A program made the position numbers and the translations under genes. A stretch of 64,000 nt of DNA from Adenophora triphylla var. japonica (taxonomy: Eukaryota > Streptophyta > Magnoliopsida > Asterales > Campanulaceae): NCBI GenBank assembly GCA_022495995.1, contig JAFEMH010000525.1, forward strand, positions 419,501 to 483,500, in the 5' to 3' direction. The notes under the pieces are model-generated. The model worked only from the letters and a program-made list of their open reading frames with translations, was not told the origin of the DNA and made no database searches. Below, one piece after another: positions 40,363-51,282 of the stretch. How positions within the stretch are numbered: position 1 is the stretch's first letter; every line of letters starts with the position of its first letter.

Positions 40363-43181
40363 ATGGAAGGTGATTGGGAACCAATGGCTCGTCATGGAAG
40401 GACCGATGACGAAAGAACGCGGTTGGTTCGGACCATTCGAACCAACATTCATCCATTGAATCTGGCGGAGTTCTACCCGGCTAGGGACAAACATAACTCA
40501 AAAGGAGGGATCGAGAGACAAGTAAGCTTCCCTCAAATTCCATTAATTTTAAGAATGTGCATTCTTTAAATGTTAGAAATTTGACTAGGAATGAATTAGG
40601 GATTTTGGTGCCCGGATTGGGGCTTTTGACTTTACTATGAACCTTTGTCGAAATTGACTAGGATGTAGTTCAATTGACACTATGGGTAGATGACATAAAA
40701 ATTTTGGTTACAAAATTCCATGTCTAGATGCATTTTCCAAAATTAAAGTAGCTTTAATTCGGGACGGAGTAAATTTTCGAAATGTTCGAAAGAATTTGAA
40801 AGTTCCGGTTTCGACGGAGTTTTCGAAGGGTTTTGAAAGTTCCGGATTCGACGGAGTTTTCGAAATGCTTTGAAAGTTCCGGATTCGACGGAGTTTTTGA
40901 AGGGTTTTGAAAGTTCCGGATTCGACGGAGTTTTTGAAATGCTTTGAAAGTTCCGGATTCGATGGAGTTTTCGAAATGCTTTGAAAGTTTTGGATTCGAC
41001 GAAGTTTTCGAAGTGTTTTGAAAGTTCCGGATTCGACGAAGTTTTTGAAGTGTTTTGAAAGTTCCGGATTCGACGGAGTTTTCGAAGGGCTTTGAAAGTT
41101 CCGGATTCGACGAAGTTTTCGAAGGGATGGAAATATATGTTAGGAAATGAATGAGAACCATATCTGCATTGCATCCTTTTGACATGCGTTCGTGCACTCT
41201 GTTGATGTCGCTTCTGTATTAACGTATCCTTGCTTTGTTCACCTGCAGGGGCGAGGGATAGTTAACGTCCATAATCAGAAGAGTCGGGGAGCCTTTGAGG
41301 CAGTGAGAGCGTTGTGGGAGGTATTCCCGGATGATGCTCGAGAGGGAGAGAGGAGTCCATGGCAGCTGGTGCTTGACTACGGATTGGCTGGATTCATCAA
41401 TGCCGTAGCTGCGATAGCTGCGACGCAGAGGGCCAGGTCCATGTACGTGGCTTTGAGTGAGTACTGGTGGGATTCGACTCACACTTTTCATTTCAGATGG
41501 GGGGAGGCGACGGTGACTCCCACTGATTTTGCTGCTATCACCGGGTTGCCGACCTATGGCAACACGCTGGTGTGGGTGGATGGTTATACCGCGGGGCAGT
41601 TTTCGTATCTGCTGGGTTTTGATATTACAGATGCCAGGGGCTTAGGCATTCGGTACAGGCCGATGGAGAGGCATCTGGAGGCGGGTATTGCAGATTATTT
41701 GGCTGGGTCTTTGAGGATGACCGCGGAGCGCCTGGCTCGAGGGTTCATTTGGTTCGCGTTGTCAGCGACTTTGTTCCCGACTTCTGACACATCCTGTCAC
41801 TTCCCTCTGCTCGGGTCGCTGACAGACTTGGATGCCGTGAGGGGGTATGCATGGGGGGAGGTTGGACTGGCCGAGCTCTACCATTCCCTGGACAGGTTCT
41901 CGTAGGGAGAGGACAACTCCCTAAGCTATTTCTCACTTGCTCTGGATTTAAGTTCACGCCTTTTTCTCTTCGTTGTCTCTTTTATGTACTCGTATGTATC
42001 TGCTCTGTAACTGACATAACTTTCCATTTGCTTGACAGGTCTGGTGCTATGAGGTGTTCAGTCTGCAGCAGTGGGACATTAGGGAGGCATATAGACCCCT
42101 GTTCCATGCCATGCTGGTTTGGCAGAAGAGGGCAAAGAAGGCGGTCTCGTCGAGGGTGGGCACTCGACTGTCGTACGAGGAGGTGTCCCAGGCCCTGAAC
42201 TGGGAGTTCTCTGAGAGGATCCAGCTGACCTGGTGGAGTCGGTTCCACATGGGCGTGGTTCAGGTTGCTAGCGAGGTTACGCGGCGGCGGAAGCTCCTGG
42301 TGGGACTTCATTGCGATGCTATGTATCTGGGGGAGAGGGTGACCCGTCAGCATGGCCCGGGGTCACTTCCGATGGTGCCGATGGATCTGCCTCTGCGCAT
42401 GCAGCATCCTCTGTCGATGCCGATGGATGAGTTGGAGAGGTATAGACAGGGCGTGTTCTATACCGAGTACATCATAGCAGGTGCCGACTATGAGACTTTC
42501 TTGAGGATGAGGCTGAGGAGCCCACAGGTGCAGCACAGGGAGGGCGAGGGCCCTGGATATCCCCGATATCTCCCGTTCCCATGCGCTAGGCTGGCGTATG
42601 AGGGGCTGGATGGGTCGCGCAGACGGCTGGTGATCCCTCTCCCGGATGAGCCGAGATCATGATACAGGGTTGACCCCAACACTTCGGTGAGCACTTTTTT
42701 GATTTTCTACATTTGATAGTAACATTCTGCAAATGTTGCATCTGTACTTTCTGCTTGTCGTTTTGATGACTTTCCTGGTTCGCAGGTGTCTGGCCGTACG
42801 TACAACGAGGCTATGAGGCTGGTGGATGGGTGGGTTGCCTACGCTAGGAGGCTCGTGGCGTTCATGAGGTGCAGTTCCCGGAGAAGCGTGGATGTCCGTG
42901 AGCCGAGGCGATCTAGGCCGAGAGGTTTGCCTGCTTCCACGGCTAGTAGGGAGGACTTCGTATAGGGATTTGGCCAGTTCGCGGGCGGAACGGCTGGGTT
43001 TGGAGCTCATCCCTCTTCGCACTCGGGGCACGAGAGGGGAGAGTCCTCGAGTTCGCGGACGTCGAGGAGGCCTTTTGCATATTCCCGCCTGGAGGAATTC
43101 TGCGACTATCTGTTTGCGACGGATCTGGCAGCTGCGGAGCAGTGCATCGAGTGTTCGGATGACGAGCAGGACTCGGAGTAG
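40363..43181 (+). pseudogene. Antisense plant mobile domain (PMD) gene of element D, four exons
   Basis: Exons: 40363-40521 (starts MEGDWEPMARHGRTDDERTR), 41249 to about 41942, 42039-42686 and 42786-43181, with GT donors (CAA|GTAAGC, TCG|GTGAGC) and AG acceptors (ACCTGCAG, TTGACAG, TTCGCAG). Exon 2 carries the PMD signature (YWWDSTHTFHFRWGEATVTPTDFAAITGLP). Exon 3 starts VWCYEVFSL, like the C copy. The last exon ends in a basic Arg-rich part followed by an acidic tail (SDDEQDSE). Lesions: TAG 41903, TGA 42660, TAG near 42963, and a weak exon 2 donor. Exon phases and lengths match C (exon 3 is 216 versus 213 codons). It is antisense to D gag-pol. Function is unknown; the PMD family includes both transposon-borne and host proteins. 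Confidence 0.82.
40790..41125. repeat. Minisatellite, 37-bp unit, about 9 copies, in intron 1 of the D PMD gene
   Basis: The unit contains GAAAGTTCCGGATTCGACG and GAGTTTTCGAAATGCTTT. The 37-bp period (for example 40838 to 40875) leaves the minus strand open as a 37-residue repeat, which is not a real protein. Confidence 0.92.
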
Positions 43182-43731
43182 TCCTCCTTTACTGCCTTCT
43201 TTTTTTTTTTTAGACAAAATGTATGTATCGTCTGGAACGATTTGACTTGAACTGTATTTGAAAAGGCGCCCGTGGGGCGGAACCTGTTCTTCGCACATTT
43301 ATTCTGTGATCACCTTCTGTTATTTTCGGCAAATAAGGAAGTAGGTTAATCAAAAATAAATAATATGAAACATGCATAAAAAATTGAACGGGTCAAAATT
43401 TATGCCTATATGCACTGATAATTAATTAATTGCACTGTTGCACGAGCCCGGGGCGGAAGAGGTGTTGGCTTTGGTTGAATGAAACTAGGGGCAGCACGCA
43501 GATTCATAAGGCATGAACAGGGTGTTGTTTGGAATTGCTTCCAATTTAGGAGCAGCTGGCTACAGAGTTGACCAAGTCAACTGCAAGGGGAGCCTAGCCG
43601 GACTGAGAGTGAATTTCCAGAGTCTTTTAAATTGTAGTTTCAGCTTTGCAATTTGTTAAGAACTGCGCATTCACCTCTGATCAGTTAGCTAAATTTCTTT
43701 CCACTTCTTAAGGTTTTCTTCATTTTCTGTC
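43182..43731 (+). promoter_or_regulatory. Spacer between the two D antisense genes, with promoter of the second
   Basis: No ORF. A degenerate palindrome GCCTAGCCGGAC at about 43592-43603, followed by TGAGAGTGA, lies about 130 bp before the ATG at 43732; TTTTAAAT (about 43625) is a possible TATA-like element. The rest is AT-rich. Confidence 0.45.
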
Positions 43732-45231
43732 ATGGCTTCCTTTCCTAAGCTATCGTCTCGAATGCAAGAGCGATACTTGGAACACTTTCAGTCGTGGGTA
43801 CGGAACCACACGAGGCAGAACAAAGGGTTTTTTGAAGGCTGTTACGAAATGAAATCTGTTTGGGCTTTGAAGGAGCTCATGCCAGATTGGGATCTTTTGA
43901 GAGCAGCGGCTCGTTTCTGGGATGTACGCAGGAATGTGTACAACTTTTCGTACAACGAAATCACTCCTACGTTCGAAGATTTCCTGGCCATTCTGGGAGG
44001 ACCTGAGACGGAACAACTAGTTCTTATGTATGCTGGTGGCATGGCCATTGTTGAGAAGCTAGTGTCTTTGCTTGGTATCTCGGCAGGAGAAGCATACGGG
44101 ATGTTGATACTGAATACTGATTATGTTGACATTTCGGGACTGCCCGATAGATTTGTCGGAGCTGAGGGGAGCGTTTTCGCATGGGACGCATTTGCTCTGT
44201 GCGCGATCGCTACTCTGTTCACGTTCACATCCCTGGGTGTGTGCCATCACAGTGTACTGGACCTGGTGAGTCAGTGCCGGAGCGGGGGAGACATCGTGCC
44301 GTTGGTCTTGGGTGAGACATTCCTGGGCATAGGTCGGATGGCGACCGGTAGCCGATACATGTGGGGAGGGAGTCCCGCTATGCTTACCATGTGGTTAAGG
44401 GAGAGACTGCAGATGATGCCTGAGGTGCCAATGTCTTGTGACGCTTGGTCCTTCTCTCGACGTCCTCTGGTGAAAGGGGGCGATCAGGCTGAGCTGGAGC
44501 TCTGGATGGCCAGACTCCGCATGCATCATTTGCGATGGTGGGTTCCCCACTGGAAGTTACAGACTTGTCGGACCGCTCAGGAGGGTCTATTGGTTGTCAG
44601 AGTACCGAGGCTGTCTCAGACGCCCTTCTACATTCCATCGTTGGTTCTGCGACAGTACGGGCTGGAGCAGGTGCCATTGACGGGCTTGAGTCATGCTGCT
44701 AACTTCAAGGTAGGATCTCTGCAGATGTAAGATCCTTCGATGCTATTGCTGCTCACACGGTGGTGGCAATACACGTCCTTTCCTGCCAGGGTTCTCTTTC
44801 ACCGGAGAGGGGGCATTGTTCTGTCGACGCAGTATCTGAACTGGTACGAAGAGTGTGTAGGGGAGACACAGATGTCTATCTTGTGGAGACAGGATGAGCT
44901 GTTGGGTGCTGATCACCTTGACAGCTCGACCTTGAGGATGACTGAAGCGGGGGCTAACCCTTGGAATCATACTTGGAATGACATGGCTGACTATGAGGCC
45001 AATGCTGATCGGGAGGCCAATCAAAGCACGGTCATGATGGCTCGAAGTGAGGCAGCACGAGACAGAGCTAGGGAGAGGGCTGCGTTGAATGCTACAGGCT
45101 TGACAGAGGAGTCGAGATGGGTCCCTGAGCCAGGTAGAAGGACTACCGGAGTATTCCCTGTGAAGGTGAAGAACACTCGCCGTGGGAAAGGGAAGGGGAA
45201 GAAGGATGAAGGACCAAGTACGGGAAACTAG
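43732..45231 (+). pseudogene. Antisense DUF7745-like gene of element D (one stop codon)
   Basis: A 500-codon frame from ATG 43732 (MASFPKLSSRMQERYLEHF) to TAG 45231, interrupted only by an in-frame TAA at 44728, one base change from CAA. Module 1: PDWDLLRAAARFWDVRRNVY, FSYNEITPTFEDFLAIL (residues ~50-90). Core: GGDIVPLVLGETFLGIGRM, GGSPAMLTMWLRERL (about residues 185-225). Then WWVPHWKLQTC, LVLRQYGLEQVP, WYEECVGE, a charged helix (DREANQSTVMMARSEAARDR) and a basic tail (NTRRGKGKGKKDEG). It has the same motif order as the genes in C, B1 and B2. It is intronless, antisense to pol, with the palindrome motif about 130 bp upstream. Probably a nuclear protein from the tail; function unknown. Confidence 0.7.
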
Positions 45232-45439
45232 GTTGACCTTGCTGTCCAGAGTATCCACCCATTGTCATTGCAGACACATTATCTGATTAATGTTTTATTG
45301 TAGTTTTGCTAGCGTGTAGCGAGTCAAGAGTTGACCGTGCTTGAACTCATCAAAGATTGTTTTAACCGTAATTAATTTGTAGGTTAATTGGAAAGAGTTT
45401 TTCGAAACACAAGCAATTGATGCTTATTGTATTTTTTTT

Positions 45440-45645
45440 GTTTTTTAGACCGAACCAATGATGGCTGCCTACGTTCCCCTTTTACAATTTGACTAAGGGG
45501 CTCAGGTCACCGTAGTTCGACACTTTTAGGTGAATTTGAGAAAAACAAAGACAAAAGAAGTGCGACCCTGTTTTTTACCTGGATCATTAGCGGGAATGTA
45601 TCCAGTTGGGTATTACTGTTTTAGCACTTTAATTTTACTGAGGGG
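45440..45645. promoter_or_regulatory. Conserved non-coding block between pol and the antisense genes (D)
   Basis: Inverted relative to the window, as is the element: GGCTGCCTACGTTCCCCTTT, GGGGCTCAGGTC, GTAGTTCGA, GTGCGACCCTGTTTTTTACC and AGTTGGGTAT. The other shared motif CGTGCTTGAACTCATCAAAG is at 45338-45357. Confidence 0.6.
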
Positions 45646-45682
45646 TGGTGTATGGGGAAGGAGAGTTGACTCGTGCTCTTCC

Positions 45683-48551
45683 TCAAACGAAGTATCTGCG
45701 GAGCTTGCTTCCGTTCACGGGGTTAACGAAAGGGTTTTCGTCCAAGTCTGCTAACTTCATGGCTCCTCCGGAGAAGATTCTTTGTACCACGAATGGTCAT
45801 ATCCTAGTAGGCTCCCACTTTCCGAGGGGATTAGTCTGCGTAGGAGGCTTTTCCTTTAGCACCAAGTCGCCTTCTCTGATGTCTCGGATCTTGACTTTCT
45901 TATCGAATGCTCGGGCCATTCTGCTCTGGTAGGCTCAATTGTGTTCCATGGCTTTCAATCTGCGCTCGTCGAGTAGAGCAAGTTCGTCGTGACGGCACTG
46001 TAGCCATTCGACATCATTGATCCCATTTTCCAAGAGGACTCAGAGGGATGGAATTTCCAATTCCACGGGTAACATTGCTTCCATTCCGTAGGTAAGCGCG
46101 AACGGAGTCTCCCCTGTGGCGGTTCTGACTGACGTTCTGTATCCCTAGAGGGCTAGATGTAGCTTTTCAGACCAGTCCCGACCTCTGGTGGTCTTCTTTC
46201 TGATTATCATGGCGAGAGTCTTGTTGGCTGCCTCTACTACACCATTGGTGTGTGGTCTGTAGGGAGAAGACTTGTGATGTGTGACTCTGAATTCGGTCAG
46301 AAGTTGGTCACAATCTCCTTCGAAGTGGGTCCCATTGTCGAATATGATCTCATTGGGCACTCCGTATCGGCACATGATGTTCTCTCGGATGAACTCGGCC
46401 ACCTTCTTAGAATTCAGTACCTTGTACGATCTGGCTTCTACCCATTTGGTGAAGTAGTCGACTGCGACTAAAATGAACTCGTGACCATTGCTCCCTGGTG
46501 GAGTGATCTTGCCGATGACGTCGATTCCCCGTGTGGCGAAAGGCCATGGTGTAGTCATGTAATAGAGTTCGTGAGGAGGGATGTGATTGAGGTTGGAAAA
46601 CCGTTGACATTTGTCGCAGCTTCGGACGAACTGGATGCAGTCTGTTTCCATTGATATCCAATAGTATCCCATACGGAGAATGATCTGTGTCAATGCTCGG
46701 GCGTTCATGTGCGGACCTCAGGTTCCGTTGTGAACTTCGTTCATTAGCTCGCAGGCTTTTTCTTTGTTTACACACCGAAGGAGTGGTCCTTGGTGGCGCT
46801 TCTTGTACAACATACCCCCCAGAATGACGAAATGGGATGCCAGGCATTTTAATGCCATCATGTTTTTGGCTTTGATCCCTTCTTTGTATTTTCCATCTTC
46901 ATTTTTGAAGGAAGCTTCTCCGTTTTGGAGGTACTGGTAAATTTGATTGTACCAAGGTTCGTCGATCGTTTCTTTTTTTATTTCGATCTCACAGCAATAA
47001 GCGGGTGTTTCCCATCTGCCTATTCTGAGGGGTTTTACTGCTTTTCCATCGGGAATTTCGACAAGAGAGGCGAGGGTTACCGTGCTCGCGGCGGTTTCCT
47101 GTCTCTTGGCAAATAATGAAAAGAGATGTCCTTGAACTGAGCAATGAGCTCCTCCATGTACGTGTGGTACTTTTGGAGGCCAGAATCTACCGTCTTCCAT
47201 TTGTTGGACACTTGATTGGTGATCAATGCTGAGTCTCCGTATACATCCAGTTCTGAAATGTTGCGCTCAAGGGCGGCTTCCAGACTTGCTGCACAGGCTT
47301 TGTATTCTGCTGCATTGTTGGTTGTTTCAAAATTCAACTTGATGGCTATGGGAGTATGCTTGTCCTTGGGATCGACAAGGAGCATTCCAATACCATTCCC
47401 CTTCTTATTGGCTGCCCCATCGAAGAAGAGTTGCCAGCGGTTTGCGCTGTCGAGTGAAAAGATTCCATCGTCCAGAAATTGCGGATCAGGACCCTTAGGT
47501 TCACTGCTTGGGAAGTTGGCCAACTGATCTGCTATGACTCTGCCCTTTGTTGATTTTCTGACCATGTACTTGATGTCGAACTCAGCCCAGAAGAATGACC
47601 ACTTGGCTAGTCGCATTGATAGGGACGGCTTGTCAAAGAGATATCGGACGGGGTCCATTTTGGAGACCAGGAGCACTGAATGTGACTGCATGTAGTGTTT
47701 CGCTTCCCGACTACCCATACCAGGGCGGTACAAGTTTTCTCTAATGCTGAGTAGCTGAGTTCACTTCCTTGAAGCTTCCGGCTTACGAAGTAGATTGCAT
47801 GCTCAACCTTGGAATCTTTCTGTTCTTGTGCCAGCATTGCTCCGATTGACGTGTCTCATATCGTCGATATAGGAGTAGTGGCTTGTCTTCATGTGGCGGG
47901 CAATGCACTGGGGGATTCACCAAGTAGGTCTTGATCTTCTCGTAAGCCGTTTGGCACTCTGAGTCCCATTTGATGTCGGCATTCTTCTTCATCGCTTTGA
48001 ACATTGGCTCGCAGAGAGATGTCAACCGGTTGATGAAGCGCCCGATGTCTTGAAGCCTTCCCATAAAGCTCTTTACTTCGTCAAAGTTCGAGGCGACTTC
48101 ATGTCGATGATGGCCTTGATTTTCTTGGGATCGGCTTCGATACCCCTTTCGTAACCATGTACCCCGACCTTGCCGCGCTTGACGCCGAAGGTGCACTTCG
48201 CAGGTTCAATCTCATGGAGTGTTTTCGAGTCTGTTGAAGAACTTTCTCGCATCTGTCATGTGCCGGCATGTCCGATCCTCCGGAGTGGATGATCATGTCG
48301 TCGACATATACTTCGATTTCCTTGTGAATCATGTCATGGAAGAGGGGTCATTGCGGCCGTGGTAAGTAGCCACGGCGTTCTTCGGACCGAACGGCATGGA
48401 CCGTGTAGCGATGTCCCCACGGAGTGGTGAAGGCAGTCTTGGCTTGATCCTCCTCAGACATTTTGATCTGGTTGTATCCAGCGAACCCCTCCACGAAGGA
48501 CTTTACTTCGAAATTTGTCGTGGTGTCGACCAGCATGTCGATGTTAGGCAA
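45683..48551 (-). pseudogene. Element D pol: RT (3' part), RNase H, aRNase H, integrase
   Basis: It begins at LPNIDMLVDTTTNFEVKSF (48551), where B2 splits the RT, then YVDDM (about 48300), RT thumb pieces, RNase H fragments (LAQEQKDSKVEHAIYF), the junction SMRLAKWSFFWAEFDIKYM and a second RNase H (LFFDGAANKKGNGIGM, NNAAEYKACAASLEAAL, YGDSALI; about 47450-47250). Integrase follows with CDKC (46620), GIDVIGK, IFDNGTHFEGD and ANKTLAMI, then fragments to KLRRYFV (stop 45683-45685). Many 1-base shifts occur between 48350 and 47750; the aRNase H and central integrase ORFs are open. Dual RNase H confirms the Tat lineage. Confidence 0.87.
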
Positions 48552-48811
48552 CGGTGTAAGTACGCCAATCCAATTCGCAACCTTTTCGATGCATTTTAAT
48601 ATAATAAAACTGCATTAAGGGGCGTTTTGGTAAATTCCCGGCCTATCCCGAGACTTCCGGAAACGTTCCATGAGTTTCCCGCGAAGGAAGTACCTTTTGG
48701 TACATCATTCATGCCAAAGGACCCTCGGGAATAAAACCTGTTGGACCTTTTGGGTATTTTCCCTAATGTTCCGAACCGGTTTTTGGCGCCAAAAGCGGTT
48801 GAGCCACCTTG

Positions 48812-48895
48812 TGTCACGCGACAAACTTGAGGCATGGAAAGTGGACGCGTAAGTGTCGTGCGACATACTAAGGCAACCAATCGCACTTATAAATA
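48812..48895 (+). promoter_or_regulatory. LTR core promoter: palindrome pair plus TATA box (B2, 5' LTR)
   Basis: TGTCACGCGACA 48812-48823, TGTCGTGCGACA 48854-48865, 22 bases, TATAAATA 48888-48895. Confidence 0.65.
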
Positions 48896-49501
48896 AGACC
48901 CTCCCCCTCATTGAAATGAGATCCGAATTCTAGCCTCACCGTTACTCCGCCAAAATAGCAAGGTAACGAGCGTCCCAAGCACAAAACCTCTCTCTCTCCT
49001 ACCTTCCAACCCACTAATCCCTCTCATCCAAACCCAATTCTCTACCTACACCAATTGGAACCCTTGGATCGTAGCCGCGAGATCTACCACGAAGAATTGA
49101 AGGATTCTATATCTGACTAGATATAGAATTCGTGGAATCAACAAGTGTAACAATTCCCTCACCCTCTCTCTCTCTCTCTCTCTCTCTCATTTAATTCCTT
49201 GCAATTTTATAGTTCTATTTTGTTTGGATTCAGTAATCGATCCTAGCTATCTCGAATTATCAATCCCAATCGCAATCTCTCTGTTTAACTTGCATAGATT
49301 GTGTAATTGAGCTCATATTGATTGATTTGGTTGAATTTGGTGTTTGAGCCCCCGAGGGTGTGGATCTACCCATATCCACACTCCCCGGGTCGATTTGATG
49401 TTGTTTATGTTTTTCGTTCATAATTCACCTTGTTAATTAGATCTCGTATAGCTTCGTTAATTTCGAGTTCATATTGTGAGGTTTCGCAGAAGGCTCATAT
49501 G

Positions 49502-49581
49502 TGTCACGCGACACCTTCGTCCCCAAGTGATCCCGTGTCACGCGACACATGTGGTCATCGGGTACGATGTGTCATGCGACA
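49502..49581 (+). promoter_or_regulatory. Palindrome triplet, 34-bp period (B2 LTR)
   Basis: TGTCACGCGACA at 49502 and 49536 and TGTCATGCGACA at 49570; the starts are exactly 34 bp apart. Confidence 0.6.
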
Positions 49582-49950
49582 CACATGACCCATCCGCAGT
49601 GACTCTTTTCCTTTGTAACTGCTCTAGTTTGTTTGTATCGTGGATGTGGCCTCCCTAAATAATGGGCTCACAATATGTAATTTCTCGTTTCATAATTAAT
49701 AAGATGCATTTTATCACATTTCGTTTATTATCGATATTTGCACACACTTTGGATTTACTTGGATGTGTTTGATTGAAAGACTCGTCTATGGACGAGGCGT
49801 GTTGGGTGAACTCTCGGTTCTTCCCAACACGTAACCTAACCCCCGAACTCATGTTTTCTCTCTAAAACAAAGGTTTTCAATGTTTCCTCTTAAAACGGCA
49901 TGGCGACTCCTACTTTTTCCTAATTTCGGGCGAGCGCGCACATTTTCAAG

Positions 49951-49969
49951 TGGCGACTGTGGGGATTTC
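49951..49969 (+). promoter_or_regulatory. Primer-binding site of B2 (degenerate)
   Basis: TGGCGACTGTGGGGATTTC lies two bases after the LTR end. Compared with B1 and C it has lost the CCGCT core, so priming may be impaired or the sequence is erroneous. Confidence 0.5.
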
Positions 49970-51282
49970 ACTTGAAAACCTCGTTTTTCAAGTGTTAAGT
50001 GGGTCAAGCTTTCGTTTAGTCAAAAAACATCCAATGCATCCATGTTGTGTACATTATTCGATAATCATTTGTGATGCCTACATTTTGTTGATTATGGAAC
50101 TTGTGAGCCCTTTGTGCTTGTGGTCATTTGTTGTGCATTGGTATCTCGTGTTGCTCTTGATATGGTAAAGCAGGGGCTGATTTGATGATTTGAGGAGCCG
50201 CTGGTTCGGACCACCCAAGTCGTGCGACACCTTTGTCTCTCGGTTGTCCCGTGTCACGCGACAAAAGGTGGCCACCGAATGTATCATCGAAGACTCGGTT
50301 TGAGGGCAGTCCCTTGGACCAAAGCGTGACTCATTTGGTTATTGTTCCCTGTTTACCTTGTGTGAGGGTGTGTGTTTTCTTCTTAAAAAAAAAACAAATA
50401 AAAAACAAATAAAAAATAAAAAAAAATCTTGTTTTTTGCAAATAAACGAATTAGTCATCCGCACACTACATCACTTAGATTTAGAACCCTCGGGTGCGAT
50501 TGACGGCATCGTGGACGGCCATGAAATTCGCCTACGCTTGAGCGCCTGAAATCAAACCTAAACCCCTAGTGCGTTATAGGTGGCACCACACTAAACCTTA
50601 CCCACGGTTGGTTTTTGATACGATGTTTTCATTACAACAAAAATGAATTGTTTTTGAAAAATATCATAGATTCTTATACCTTCTCCCAAAACCTCATACC
50701 TTGTGGGCATGTTGCCAAATGCAACATGATTTCACGTGGGAACATGTCACTCTCGTGGCGTGTTCTAAACGAGAGATCATGCCGCATTGCCAACATGTAC
50801 CGACGAGAGGTCATGCCGGATTTTTCTTTGAAATTCCTCGAAAAGACCCGTTATGCTGCCCAAATTTCCTTAGAAATTTGGACGAACCTCTTCGTTCCAT
50901 AAAGATGTTAGGGTTTGGTTAGGTATCATTACCTATTATATGTTTCAAAACAAGACATTTGATGTAATTCGAACGTCGCGTCACTAGGTTCCCCCGAGGC
51001 ATAGTTAGCATGAATAAGGGCTTATCCTTTCCCAACTGTATTTAGGATTTAAAATACTAATTTATACTTGAACATAAATAAATTTGTGTTTGCGTGAGTC
51101 TGTCCCGTTTCTTTCCCTCTCCCGTAAAAAAAAAGAAAAGAAAAAAAGAAAAAAGTTTTCCCTTCAAGCACCTTATAAACCCCTCTCTACACCAGCAGCT
51201 ACGGCGAGTTGGGTCCGCTCATCTGTTTCGGGAGGTCGTTTAATCCGTGTACAAGCAAAGTGTCGGTTGGTTTAGAATCGAA
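49970..51282 (+). other. Untranslated leader of B2
   Basis: Palindrome pair at 50218-50229 (AGTCGTGCGACA) and 50252-50263 (TGTCACGCGACA). The conserved leader block is at about 50455-50560 (TTAGAACCCTCGGGTGCGAT, CTACGCTTGAGCGCCTGAAA), and the CGACGAGAGGTCATGCCGGA block at about 50801-50820. Purine-rich run at 51125-51155. Confidence 0.5.

Larger units (their letters stand above)
36349..48554 (-). mobile_element. Element D: Tat-like retrotransposon (minus strand), cut by B2
   Basis: On the minus strand: RT onward from 48554, RNase H and aRNase H, integrase to 45683, conserved block, antisense genes (plus strand) DUF7745-like 43732-45231 and PMD 40363-43181, minisatellites, pre-LTR block, 3' LTR 38388-36349. 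The LTR ends are TGTAAGTACCC...GGGTAATTTCA. It is inserted in the 3' region of B1, and is itself interrupted by B2 at 48555; its RT reading resumes at 63987. The 5' LTR and gag lie beyond the window. Its antisense genes are the best preserved in the window. Confidence 0.88.
48555..49948 (+). repeat. 5' LTR of B2 (1394 bp)
   Basis: TGTAAGTACGCC...CGCACATTTTCA. It contains the palindrome pair and TATA box (48812-48895), a CT microsatellite at about 49162-49189 and a palindrome triplet at 49502-49581. Its pair is 62588-63986. Confidence 0.95.

Noticed and set aside
40743..41197. Two overlapping minus-strand ORFs of ~145 codons
   Set aside because: Translation of a 37-bp tandem repeat that returns to frame every three units; lies in an intron.
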